In this document: positions 25,899 through 36,498 of the stretch, one piece after another
Numbering within the stretch: the first letter of the stretch is position 1
Layout of the letters: every line of letters begins with the position of its first letter
DNA from: Nocardia exalbida NBRC 100660
Lineage (GTDB): Bacteria; Actinomycetota; Actinomycetes; Mycobacteriales; Mycobacteriaceae
DNA: 36,498 bases
Direction: 5' to 3'
Assembly (NCBI RefSeq): GCF_000308575.1
Contig: NZ_BAFZ01000114.1
Coordinates: 1-36,498, forward strand
Translations under genes and position numbers: made by a program
The notes under the pieces: generated by a model
Seen by the model: the letters and a program-made list of their open reading frames with translations, nothing else
Told to the model about the DNA's origin: nothing
Databases searched by the model: none

Positions 25899-26693
25899 AT
25901 GAAGCCCGAAATGCCGCGTGATCGCGTCTGGATCGATAAGCAGACGCCGGCCGCGTTCCGCGCGCTCAACGGCGTCGCGAACGAGGTCAGGGCCGCGGGC
26001 GCGGCGGTGGGGCTGGATCGCCGGATCATCGAACTGATCAATCTGCGCGTCTCCCAGCTCAACGGCTGCGCGTACTGCCTGGATGTGCACTACCGCGCCG
26101 CCCTGGCCGCCGGGGTCACCGAACAGGAGATCGCGGTGCTGCCCGGATGGCGGCGCGGCGGCACGTACACCCCGTTCGAGCAGGCGGTGCTCGCGATCGC
26201 GGAAATCACGGCGATGCTTCCGGACGAAAACGTCATCGAGCGTGAGTACGCTTCGGCTCGCCGGCATCTGACGGATGATCAGCTGTCCGTCGTCGTCTGG
26301 GTGGCCACCACGATCGGCGCGTTCAACCGGGTCTCGATTCTCAGCAGGCATCCGGTACGCGCCCGGAAGGAGAAGGGAACCATGAGCGAATCGGCATCGG
26401 AGTCCGAGGTCGTCCGCAACGACGAGCGGCATCGCTACGAGGTGTTCTACGGCGGGGAGCTGGCCGGCTTCGCCGACTACGAGGAACGCGACGACGAGAC
26501 GGTGTTCACGCACACCGAGGTCGACGGCGCGTTCTCCGGGAAAGGTCTCGGGTCCGTCCTGGCCCGGAAGGCCATCGAGGACGCCGTCGGGCGCGAGCGC
26601 GTGATCCGGCCGGTGTGCCCGTTCATCAAGGCGTATCTGGACAAGCACCCTCAGTACGACGCCCACGTGATCGGCAAGGGCGTCGATCGGTGA
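25899..26693 (+). CDS. In-frame fusion of an AhpD-like (carboxymuconolactone decarboxylase family) domain and a GNAT N-acetyltransferase domain
   Basis: This open frame encodes 264 aa. Residues 1-160 are an AhpD-like alkylhydroperoxidase/CMD domain with the active-site C57-A-Y-C60-x3-H64 motif. Residues 162-264 are a small YjdJ-type GNAT domain (RYEVFYGGELAGFADYEE ... GAFSGKGLGSVLARKAIEDA) with an acetyl-CoA loop. The junction holds an in-frame ATG at 26382, preceded by a strong GGAAGGAGAAGGGAA Shine-Dalgarno. The GNAT domain could therefore also be made alone; the pair looks like two neighbouring genes whose separating stop codon was lost. No Shine-Dalgarno precedes ATG 25899; a TAACAT hexamer nine bases upstream suggests a leaderless message. 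The stop overlaps the GTG start of the pirin gene. Confidence 0.85.
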   Translation: MKPEMPRDRVWIDKQTPAAFRALNGVANEVRAAGAAVGLDRRIIELINLRVSQLNGCAYCLDVHYRAALAAGVTEQEIAVLPGWRRGGTYTPFEQAVLAIAEITAMLPDENVIEREYASARRHLTDDQLSVVVWVATTIGAFNRVSILSRHPVRARKEKGTMSESASESEVVRNDERHRYEVFYGGELAGFADYEERDDETVFTHTEVDGAFSGKGLGSVLARKAIEDAVGRERVIRPVCPFIKAYLDKHPQYDAHVIGKGVDR

Positions 26694-27679
26694 GTGATCT
26701 GGATCCGCGCCCGGCCGAGACGCTCTGCGAACCCGCGCCGGGTCCGGGGCCGGTCGCGGAGCGGTATCCGGCCCGTGAGGTGCCGCTCGGCGGGGTGCGC
26801 GGCGTTTTTGTCGAACGCGTGCTGCCGCAACGCGACCTGCCGACCGTCGGCGCGTGGTGCTTCCTCGACCACTTCGGCGCGCCGACGGTCACCAAGACCG
26901 GTGCGCCGCCGGACATCGATCCGCATCCGCACATCGGCCTGCAAACGGTGACCTGGCCGTTCGAGGGCCGGATCCGGCATCGCGACTCGGTGGGCTCGGA
27001 CGTGCAGATCGAACCCGGTCAGCTGAATCTGATGACCTCCGGACGCGGCATCGCACATTCCGAGTACGCCGTTGCGGGCGCGCCCGCCGGACACGGCTTG
27101 CAGCTGTGGATCGCGCTGCCGGGCGACCACACCGGCATCGCTCCGCATTTCGAGCAGTATCGGGAACTGCCCGTCGTCGAGGCGCCCGGCCTCCGCGCGA
27201 TCGTGCTGATCGGATCCCTGGCCGGGAAGACCTCACCCGCGATCGCCTACACGCCCATCGTCGGCGCCGACGTCCGGTTGGAGCCCGGGGCCGAGGTCGG
27301 CCTCCCGCTCGACCCTCGTTTCGAGCACGCGGTGCTGGTGATCGAGGGCGAGATGACCGTCGCGGGCGACGAACTGGCTCCCGGCCCGCTGCTGTACCTG
27401 GGCACCGAGCGCGACGAACTCCGGCTCGCCACCACAGGCGGCGCGCACTTCGCCCTGATCGGCGGCGAACCGTTCACCGAGGAACTGGTGATGTGGTGGA
27501 ACTTCGTCGGCCGCAGCCACGAGGACATCCTCGCCGCCCGGGCGGATTGGGAGAACCACGATGTCACCCGGTTCGCCGACATCGCGGGCCACACCCCGCG
27601 ACAGCGCATTCCCGCGCCGCCCCTGCCCGGACTACACCTGAAGCCGCGCAAGCGCCGGATCGGTCCGGCCAGGGACTGA
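26690..27679 (+). CDS. Pirin family protein
   Basis: This 329-aa bicupin protein has the pirin signature. The N-terminal cupin shows the metal-binding histidines in the PHPHIGLQTV segment and in GRGIAHSEY. A pirin C-terminal cupin follows (LEPGAEVGLPLDPRFEHAVLVIEG). Pirins bind iron; some are quercetinases or transcriptional cofactors, and the role of most bacterial members is unknown. The GTG start at 26690 overlaps the stop codon of the AhpD-GNAT gene (GTGA), so they are translationally coupled and may act in the same redox-related process. It converges on the AHSA1 gene, and a hairpin separates the two. Confidence 0.9.
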   Translation: MSDLDPRPAETLCEPAPGPGPVAERYPAREVPLGGVRGVFVERVLPQRDLPTVGAWCFLDHFGAPTVTKTGAPPDIDPHPHIGLQTVTWPFEGRIRHRDSVGSDVQIEPGQLNLMTSGRGIAHSEYAVAGAPAGHGLQLWIALPGDHTGIAPHFEQYRELPVVEAPGLRAIVLIGSLAGKTSPAIAYTPIVGADVRLEPGAEVGLPLDPRFEHAVLVIEGEMTVAGDELAPGPLLYLGTERDELRLATTGGAHFALIGGEPFTEELVMWWNFVGRSHEDILAARADWENHDVTRFADIAGHTPRQRIPAPPLPGLHLKPRKRRIGPARD

Positions 27680-27714
27680 TCGCGGCACACACCCGATTCC
27701 ACCGCCCCCTTCGA

Positions 27715-27741
27715 CTCCGCCCACGCGACCCGTGAGCGGAG
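27715..27741 (-). terminator. Hairpin terminator between pirin and AHSA1 genes
   Basis: Eleven-base arms (27715-27725 and 27731-27741) enclose a 5-base loop. The single non-complementary position becomes a U-G wobble in the minus-strand transcript but a C-A mismatch in the plus-strand one, so it suits the AHSA1 operon better. Confidence 0.6.
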
Positions 27742-27756
27742 CCGAGGCGCCCGGGC

Positions 27757-28233
27757 TCAGCCGCGCGCGAGCAGTGCGTCCAGCGCGCGGTAGCTCTCGT
27801 TGAGCCCGGTCTCCATGCCCGACTGGAGCATGCCGTCGCGCTCCTGCGGCGTGTGGAACTGGCCGTCGGTGACCACCTTGGTGCGGTCGTCGCCGAGGTC
27901 GACGAAGCTGACGCTGTCGATCGCCACATGGGCGGGCATGCCGTCCCACTCGAAGGAGTACACGATGCGCTCCTGCGGGGTGACCTCGCGGAAGCGGCCC
28001 TCGAAGCCATGGGCTCCCTCGTCGGAGTGCTCGACGAAGCGCCAATGCCCACCCGGACGGAATTCCCAGCGCTCGATGTCCAGCCGATTGCCGCGCCCCC
28101 ACCACTGAGCGAGCAATTCGATCCGGCTGTAGGCGTCCCACACGCGCTCGCGCGGGGCATCGAAGATCCGCTCGATGTGGATCGTGCGGTCGGTGTCGGT
28201 CGTGATGACCGCGTCGTTCGTGGTTGTGCTCAT
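27757..28233 (-). CDS. SRPBCC/AHSA1 domain protein
   Basis: This 158-aa START-like protein has the AHSA1 pattern: IHIERIFDAPRERVWDAYSRIELLAQWWG ... WEFRPGGHWRFVEH ... VTPQERIVYSFEWDG. The fold forms a hydrophobic cavity for a small ligand; the function of bacterial members is generally not known. Its start overlaps the stop of the ArsR-type gene by four bases (ATGA), so translation is coupled. AHSA1 proteins are very often paired with ArsR regulators in this way, suggesting it acts in the response the regulator controls. It ends before a hairpin and converges with the pirin gene. Confidence 0.9.
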   Translation of the reverse strand: MSTTTNDAVITTDTDRTIHIERIFDAPRERVWDAYSRIELLAQWWGRGNRLDIERWEFRPGGHWRFVEHSDEGAHGFEGRFREVTPQERIVYSFEWDGMPAHVAIDSVSFVDLGDDRTKVVTDGQFHTPQERDGMLQSGMETGLNESYRALDALLARG

Positions 28234-28562
28234 CGGTCCTGCTCCGTTCGCTCGAGGAATTCGCCGAGACGGTCCAGCCGCGCTTCCACCATCCGCCGGT
28301 AGCCCTGCATCCAGGCCACTTCGCGGTCGAAGACGTTCTCGCCGAGGCGGCAGTACCGCACCCGGCCGCGCTTCTCCGTGACCACCATGCCCGCCGCCTC
28401 CAGCAGCTGGATGTGCTTCTTGACGCCGGTGAGCGTCATCTCGAAGCGCTCCGCCAGCTCGCTGACGGTGGCGGGCCCACTGCCGAGACGTTCCAGGATC
28501 CCACGCCGGGTGGGATCCGCGAGCGCCCCGAAGGAGTCATCCAAGAAGTCATACTGAACCAT
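28230..28562 (-). CDS. ArsR family transcriptional repressor
   Basis: This 110-aa winged-helix protein has ALADPTRRGILERLGSGPATVSELAERFEMTLTGVKKHIQLLEAAGMVVTEKRGRVRYCRL, covering the full ArsR DNA-binding domain. It has none of the usual metal-binding CxC sets; one Cys lies in RYCRL. ATG 28562 is the start. There is no Shine-Dalgarno; a TTGACG/AACACT promoter ends seven bases upstream, consistent with a leaderless transcript. A perfect palindrome covers the start codon and abuts the -10 element, implying autorepression. It is the first gene of a coupled operon with the AHSA1 gene. Confidence 0.92.
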   Translation of the reverse strand: MVQYDFLDDSFGALADPTRRGILERLGSGPATVSELAERFEMTLTGVKKHIQLLEAAGMVVTEKRGRVRYCRLGENVFDREVAWMQGYRRMVEARLDRLGEFLERTEQDR

Positions 28563-28598
28563 CTAGTTCAGTGTTGCGGAGATGAGGGCGGACGTCAA
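28553..28598 (-). promoter_or_regulatory. Leaderless promoter and palindromic operator of the ArsR-AHSA1 operon
   Basis: On the minus strand TTGACG (28593-28598) and AACACT (28570-28575) are 17 bp apart, and the -10 ends seven bases before ATG 28562. The palindrome ACTGAAC-N6-GTTCAGT (28553-28559 and 28566-28572) overlaps the -10 edge and the start codon, where a bound repressor would block initiation. Confidence 0.65.
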
Positions 28599-28851
28599 GA
28601 GGGAAATCCCACCGCTCCGAAACCCGGCCGGACCAGCGACGCGACCGCTGATCCGGGACGTGCCGTCGGCGGATCCAGCCGCAGCGGAAGCCGCCCAACC
28701 GGCCCCGTCCCCACTGTGCCGCGATGTACGACAGCGGCTTTCGCGACCGGACTCGGCGAAGAACTGTCGCTCAGCCCCTTCTGATCGGGGCCGCCGAGCG
28801 GTATCTTTTCCCGACGAACCGGACACGGGGGCGGCACACGGAAAGAGCACG

Positions 28852-29475
28852 ATGAGGACCTCTCGATTCACCGCGACGACGCTGGTCGCGCTGGCGGCCA
28901 CCGCACTCACCACGAGCGCCGCGCACGCACAGCCCGCGCCCACCGACGCCCCGCTCGACCTGCGCGGATCGTTCCACCAGGTCGCCTACGAGGTCGCCGC
29001 CACCAGCGACCGGCGCGCCGCCGTGGCCACCATCCAGGACGGGACGTTCGAATCGACCCACGACGGCCGGGTCGTGACGGTCTCCGATCGCGACGGCAAC
29101 GTGGTGGCCGCACTGCCGATGACGCTGCGCATCGGTGATCAGCGCGTGGTCCTGGACCCCGTGCTCGAGGACGCGGGCCACCGGCTCACCGTCGCACCGG
29201 TCGCGATGACCGACACCCCACTGCGCGACATCGGCGCCCAGGAGCGGTTCTACGCCGAGGCCGAGAAGGCCATGCCGACCATCCTCGCGGGCGCGGGCAT
29301 CGGCGCCGCCATCGGCTTCATCGTCGGATTCCCGCTCGGCCTGTTCGTGATCGACTTCATCACGGTGCCCGCCGCCGCGGTGGCGGGCGCCGCGATCGGC
29401 GCGATGGCCGGATTCGTCATCGGCGGTGGGCAACCCGCCGTCGACGCGGCGCTCGAGTACGTCACCGCGCCCTAG
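28852..29475 (+). CDS. Secreted protein with glycine-zipper segment
   Basis: This 207-aa protein has a Sec signal peptide (MRTSRF, then an Ala/Leu-rich core) with likely cleavage after A-H-A before Gln26. A beta-rich N-terminal domain follows (about 30-130; SFHQVAYEVAATSDRRAAVATIQDGTFE ... VVTVSDRDGNVVAALP). The C-terminal hydrophobic glycine-zipper region (about 143-195; ILAGAGIGAAIGFIVGFPLGLFV ... AAVAGAAIGAMAGFVIGGG) could insert into a membrane. Similar proteins are frequent in Nocardia; their function is not known. ATG 28852 is preferred because it gives a clean signal peptide. Its stop overlaps the stop of the converging regulator gene by two bases. Confidence 0.85.
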   Translation: MRTSRFTATTLVALAATALTTSAAHAQPAPTDAPLDLRGSFHQVAYEVAATSDRRAAVATIQDGTFESTHDGRVVTVSDRDGNVVAALPMTLRIGDQRVVLDPVLEDAGHRLTVAPVAMTDTPLRDIGAQERFYAEAEKAMPTILAGAGIGAAIGFIVGFPLGLFVIDFITVPAAAVAGAAIGAMAGFVIGGGQPAVDAALEYVTAP

Positions 29476-30326
29476 TCGAGCCCGCCGACGGGCGTCAGCC
29501 GCTGCGTGCCGATCACGCGCAGCAGGTCCAGCTTCTCGGCCGCGTCCGTGCCCGGCCGCGGCAGGTAGACCAGCAGGCGCTGGGCGGCGTTGGGCGTGAG
29601 CAACGTTTCGCAGACGACGTCGATCAGGCCGACCTGCGGATGCCGGATCCGCTTGATATCCGAAAGCCGCACGGCCACTTGATGTTCGTCCCACAGTCGG
29701 TCGAACTCGGCGCTCGCGGAACGCAGCTCGGCCACCAGCTCCAGCACGTCCGCGTCGCCCGCACGGCGCGCGGCCGTGGCACGCAGATCGGCGACGTGGT
29801 TGCGGCCGAGCCGATCCCAGTCCTCCTCGGGGAAGAGCGCGCGCGACGAAGGGTCGGTGAACCAGCGGTGGGCGTAGTACCGCTCCCACCCACGACGGTC
29901 ACCGTGATCGCCGACGAGCAAGGTGTGCATCCGGTTCTGCACGAGCACCTCGCCGAGATCGGTGACGACGGTGGCCGCGGTGTCGTCCAGCTTGGCGAGC
30001 AGGTGCATCAGCCCGGGGCCCACGTGCTTGTCGGTCGCATCGCGTCCCGGCGGCGCGTGGTCGCACAGATGGTAGAGATGGTCGCGTTCGTCGTTGTCGA
30101 GACGCAGGGCGCGCGCGAGCGAGGCGAGGACCTGGGTGGACGGACGCGGACCGCGCGCCTGCTCCAGCCTGGTGTAGTAGTCCGTCGACATGCCCGCCAG
30201 CAGCGCGACTTCGTCGCGGCGCAGACCCGGCGTGCGCCGCCGGACGCCCGGCGGCAACCCGACGTCGGCGGGGGTGAGCTGCTCTCGGCGGCGGCGCAGG
30301 AAATCGGCGAGTTCGGCGCGGTCCAT
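29472..30326 (-). CDS. HTH transcriptional regulator with MmyB-like ligand-binding domain
   Basis: This 284-aa protein has an N-terminal Xre-type helix-turn-helix (LADFLRRRREQLTPADVGLPPGVRRRTPGLRRDEVALLAGMSTDYYTRLEQ). The C-terminal PAS-like MmyB domain (about 105-280; VLVQNRMHTLLVGD ... RLSDIKRIRHPQVGLIDVVCETLL) is related to domains that bind fatty acids. The start ATG 30326 is chosen because it gives the conserved family N-terminus; the open frame continues to 30410 without recognisable sequence. It is divergent from the aldo/keto reductase gene by 100 bp, a very common arrangement in actinobacteria, so it probably controls that gene. Its stop overlaps the stop of the secreted protein gene. 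Confidence 0.92.
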   Translation of the reverse strand: MDRAELADFLRRRREQLTPADVGLPPGVRRRTPGLRRDEVALLAGMSTDYYTRLEQARGPRPSTQVLASLARALRLDNDERDHLYHLCDHAPPGRDATDKHVGPGLMHLLAKLDDTAATVVTDLGEVLVQNRMHTLLVGDHGDRRGWERYYAHRWFTDPSSRALFPEEDWDRLGRNHVADLRATAARRAGDADVLELVAELRSASAEFDRLWDEHQVAVRLSDIKRIRHPQVGLIDVVCETLLTPNAAQRLLVYLPRPGTDAAEKLDLLRVIGTQRLTPVGGLD

Positions 30327-30426
30327 GCCCTTACTGTCCTCGGAAACGGCACCCTCAGCCAGGGATCGCCACTCCCCCGATAAACGGTCTCTCCCGCGGC
30401 GGCGGCGCACGGTTCAGGCTGGTCCC

Positions 30427-31437
30427 ATGACGACAACGAAAATCCACGAAGTGCGGCTCGGGGCCACCGGCCCGACGGTCGGCCGGATCGGCCTCGGGGC
30501 GATGGGCATGTCCGGCGCGTACGGCGCGACCGACGACGCCGAATCGACCGCGACCATCCACGCGGCGCTGGATTCCGGCGTCAACCTGATCGACACCGGC
30601 GATTTCTACGGCGCGGGACACAACGAGACGCTGATCGGCAAGGCCATCGCCGAACGTCCACGCGAGGACGTGGTGCTGAGCGTGAAATTCGGCGCGCTGC
30701 GCGGTCCCGACGGCGCCTTCGCGGGCGTGGACAGCCGGCCCGCCGCGCTGCGCAATTTCCTGACCTACAGCCTCCAGCGGCTCGGCGTCGACTACATCGA
30801 CATCTATCGCCCCGCACGACTCGATCCGGCCGTGCCGATCGAGGACACCGTCGGCGCCATCGGCGAGCTGATCGAAGCAGGGTACGTGCGTCATGTCGGC
30901 CTGTCCGAGGTCGGCGCGGACACCATCCGGCGCGCGGCGGCCGTACACCCCATCGTGGACCTGCAGATCGAGTACTCGCTGCTCTCCCGTGGCATCGAGG
31001 AGCAGATCCTGCCCGTCTGCCGCGAACTCGGCATCGGCGTCACGGCCTACGGCGTGCTGTCCCGGGGCCTGCTGAGCGACGCGTTCGCGCCCGGGGCCAC
31101 CTTCGCTCCGAACGATTTCCGCGCCCACAGCCCGCGCTTCCAAGGCGAGAACCTGGACCGGAATCTCGAACTGGTGCGCGCGCTGAACGAGATCGCGGCG
31201 CGCAAGGACGCCTCGGTGGCGCAACTGGCCATCGCGTGGGCGCTGACCCGCGGCGAGGACATCGTGCCGCTCATCGGCACCCGCCGCCGCGAACGCTGGG
31301 CGGAGGCGGTGGGCGCGCTGGACCTCTCGTTCACCGACGAGGAGTTGTCCACTATCGAAGCGGCCGTGCCCGCCGACCGGGTCGCGGGCGAGCGCTACGC
31401 CACGCCGCTGATGGCGACGCTCGACAGCGAGCGCTGA
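30427..31437 (+). CDS. Aldo/keto reductase
   Basis: This 336-aa TIM-barrel NADPH-dependent reductase resembles the AKR13/YakC group. The catalytic Asp, Tyr and Lys correspond to D56, Y61 and K87. The fourth residue, usually His in a YQxHR segment, is replaced by Ala130 (IYRPARLDP), a change seen in some members. The C-terminal cofactor-binding IGTRRRERWAEA segment is intact. It would reduce aldehydes or ketones, with substrate unknown. ATG 30427 follows no obvious Shine-Dalgarno. It is divergent from an HTH/MmyB-type regulator and ends at a strong hairpin. Confidence 0.9.
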   Translation: MTTTKIHEVRLGATGPTVGRIGLGAMGMSGAYGATDDAESTATIHAALDSGVNLIDTGDFYGAGHNETLIGKAIAERPREDVVLSVKFGALRGPDGAFAGVDSRPAALRNFLTYSLQRLGVDYIDIYRPARLDPAVPIEDTVGAIGELIEAGYVRHVGLSEVGADTIRRAAAVHPIVDLQIEYSLLSRGIEEQILPVCRELGIGVTAYGVLSRGLLSDAFAPGATFAPNDFRAHSPRFQGENLDRNLELVRALNEIAARKDASVAQLAIAWALTRGEDIVPLIGTRRRERWAEAVGALDLSFTDEELSTIEAAVPADRVAGERYATPLMATLDSER

Positions 31438-31440
31438 GTC

Positions 31441-31476
31441 CGTTCGGAGCGCGGCGGCCGAGCCGCGCTCCGAACG
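31441..31476 (+). terminator. Strong hairpin terminator of the aldo/keto reductase gene
   Basis: A perfect 15-bp stem (31441-31455 with 31462-31476; CGTTCGGAGCGCGGC and complement) encloses a 6-base loop. It lies three bases after the stop codon. Confidence 0.85.
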
Positions 31477-31668
31477 AGCCGAAGCCCGGCGGATCGCACA
31501 GCCGAACTGGACCGGCCGCTCGCCGAGGCACACGGTGTCGGAATGACCCAGGCGGCATCACCGCCGAAGCGTGCCCACGTCGTGGGCCTGCAGCGTCATC
31601 CCGGCGGCCTCCGCACGACGCGCGGTGCCGCAGACGCGAATCATGCCCGGCTGAGCGTCTCGATGCGA
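31477..31668. other. Spacer without recognised gene
   Basis: This spacer lies between the aldo/keto reductase terminator and the end of the hotdog thioesterase gene. No conserved protein, RNA or repeat was recognised. Confidence 0.5.
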
Positions 31669-32139
31669 TCAGGCCCGGCGCGGACGCAGCACAGCCGTGA
31701 ACATCGCTGCGGCCACGGTCTTTCCGGCGCTGTCGGTGATGTCCACCGGCACGTCGAGTTCGAGCGGCACTTTTGCCTCGATGTCCGCCCGCATCTTCGC
31801 CAGCGTCTGCGCGGAGAACGCGGAAGTGGCGCGGAACGGCCCCGCGTCCCCCTTCGCGCGGGCTTTGTATTCGATGCGTCCGTCCTTGGCGACGATGAAC
31901 GTCTCCCCCATCAGATCGACGATCCCCGACACCGACGCACCCATGGCGGCGGTCTCCGCCATCCCGAACAACACGGCGGCGTGCAGATCTCCGTTGTGGT
32001 TCAAATGCTGCGCCCGCGGCACGATCGACACCACGTTCCGCCCCGCCGCGAACTCCTCCCACTCGATCCCCGCGTACTGGATGAAACCGAGCTTCCGGAA
32101 TCCGGCTACCACCAGATCACCCAACGCCGCGCCGTCCAC
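31669..32139 (-). CDS. Hotdog-fold thioesterase (PaaI/DUF4442-like)
   Basis: This 156-aa single hotdog protein has the central HLNHNGDLHAAVLFGMAETAAMGASV segment typical of PaaI/YiiD-like or DUF4442 acyl-CoA thioesterases. The HxxGxLHAAVLF pattern would place the substrate thioester at the dimer interface. The substrate is not predictable. Two in-frame GTG codons are possible: 32145 and 32139. I prefer 32139 because GGAGG is five bases upstream of it, whereas the same GGAGG touches the codon at 32145. It is a single gene on the rpoC strand, downstream of the rpoC terminator. Confidence 0.8.
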   Translation of the reverse strand: MDGAALGDLVVAGFRKLGFIQYAGIEWEEFAAGRNVVSIVPRAQHLNHNGDLHAAVLFGMAETAAMGASVSGIVDLMGETFIVAKDGRIEYKARAKGDAGPFRATSAFSAQTLAKMRADIEAKVPLELDVPVDITDSAGKTVAAAMFTAVLRPRRA

Positions 32140-32227
32140 CGCCACCTCCGAGCAGAACTGAAACCTGTTCTATTTTCCTACTGCCTCCCGCCCCGGTTGT
32201 CCACCACGGACCCGTCACCGAACGAAT

Positions 32228-32260
32228 TCGGCCCCCGCTCCACAAGGAAGCGGGGGCCGA
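32228..32260 (-). terminator. rpoC operon terminator
   Basis: A perfect 12-bp stem (32228-32239 with 32249-32260; GC-rich core GGCCCCCGCT) encloses a 9-base loop. It lies 15 bp after the rpoC stop codon. On the minus strand it is followed by a mixed AT-rich stretch. Confidence 0.85.
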
Positions 32261-32275
32261 TCTCGTTGCGACGGA

Positions 32276-36229
<3,954 letters not shown>

Positions 36230-36334
36230 GTAACTTCCTTTCCCCTGTGCGGGTCGAATTCGAGCAAAAGTTCACTAGTGAGTGTCTGCCGAGACTTCGC
36301 TCGGCCGAGCACGTCCGGTAATCCGCGCGGTGCG

Positions 36335-36365
36335 GGCCGGATGCCGCCGGTGACGGCATCCGGCC
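36335..36365 (-). other. Strong intercistronic hairpin between rpoB and rpoC
   Basis: GGCCGGATGCCG (36335-36346) pairs perfectly with CGGCATCCGGCC (36354-36365) around a 7-base loop, starting six bases after the rpoB stop. No T-tract follows on the minus strand, so it may be a partial terminator, RNase processing site or 3'-end stabiliser. Confidence 0.7.
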
Positions 36366-36371
36366 GACCGC

Positions 36372-36498
36372 CTAGTTCGCCAGATCGTCGACGGTGGCCG
36401 CTTCGTTCCTCGACAGGTTGATGCCGAGATTGGCCGCCGCACGCTCCAAGTCCTCGTCGTCGCCGTCACGCATCTCGATCGCGGCGCCGTCGGACGAC
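36372..36498 (-). CDS. rpoB: DNA-directed RNA polymerase subunit beta, C-terminal end (partial)
   Basis: Only the last 41 codons and the stop are inside the window. The sequence reads SSDGAAIEMRDGDDEDLERA, then an AANLGINLSRNEA segment and a final DDLAN, the conserved C-terminal tail of actinobacterial RpoB. The rest lies beyond the right edge. It is upstream of rpoC on the same strand, the usual rpoBC order. A small open frame in another reading frame over this stretch is not a gene. Confidence 0.95.
   Translation of the reverse strand, partial: SSDGAAIEMRDGDDEDLERAAANLGINLSRNEAATVDDLAN

Noticed and set aside
31477..31668. Possible remnant of a gene downstream of the hotdog thioesterase
   Set aside because: Short open frames exist on both strands but none resembles a known protein or has a ribosome site.
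36275..36469. A 64-codon minus-strand frame between rpoB and rpoC
   Set aside because: It overlaps the recognisable RpoB C-terminus in another frame and the intercistronic hairpin.

Overview
The window is high-GC, gene-dense DNA from an actinobacterium, most likely Nocardia or a close mycolic-acid-containing relative. The reasons are the RpoC, EF-Tu and S12 sequences, the WXG100/EspC-type secretion substrates, the paired DUF3558 lipoproteins, an FprB-type ferredoxin reductase, frequent GTG starts, and an rpoBC ... rpsL-rpsG-fusA-tuf order with both blocks on the minus strand. The genus is an inference from family resemblance; no search was run.

Left end (1-9.1 kb): an accessory, effector-like island beside tuf. 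It holds a secreted D-Ala-D-Ala carboxypeptidase, a 54-bp remnant of a tuf gene, a very acidic 91-aa protein, and a 1600-aa modular protein. The modular protein has a WXG100-like N-terminus, a Gly/Ala-rich hydrophobic region, a PI3/4-kinase-like domain, a Pro-rich linker, six FHA modules, and a C-terminal zinc-metalloprotease domain resembling anthrax lethal factor. A divergent gene encodes a WXG100 protein whose C-terminal domain looks like a metalloprotease that has lost its HExxH histidines. A lipoprotein follows.

9.1-15 kb: the str operon (rpsL, rpsG, fusA, tuf; minus strand) with a strong hairpin after tuf. Two tandem DUF3558 lipoprotein genes lie directly upstream of rpsL.

15-24.5 kb: hpd (4-hydroxyphenylpyruvate dioxygenase) diverges from an Lrp/AsnC regulator. 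Next come an AlkZ-like winged-helix protein with a quinone oxidoreductase, a translationally coupled pair of predicted type VII secretion substrates (EspC-like plus a WXG/transglycosylase), an acyl-ACP thioesterase, fprB and a SixA-type phosphatase.

24.3-32.2 kb: small stress and metabolism modules. They are a VOC protein, a MerR regulator with a textbook 19-bp-spacer operator/promoter and an ABM monooxygenase, an in-frame AhpD-GNAT fusion overlapping a pirin gene, an ArsR/AHSA1 pair with a palindromic operator over an apparently leaderless start, a secreted glycine-zipper protein, an HTH/MmyB-type regulator divergent from an aldo/keto reductase, and a hotdog thioesterase.

Right end (32.2-36.5 kb): rpoC complete and the last 41 codons of rpoB, separated by an unusually strong 12-bp hairpin. 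No rRNA, tRNA, CRISPR array or insertion sequence was recognised.

Most notable is the 1.2-8.4 kb island. Its architecture suggests a type VII-exported polymorphic toxin or effector combining phospho-recognition (FHA), a lipid-kinase-like fold and a lethal-factor-type protease, with a possible acidic immunity partner and a pseudo-protease neighbour.
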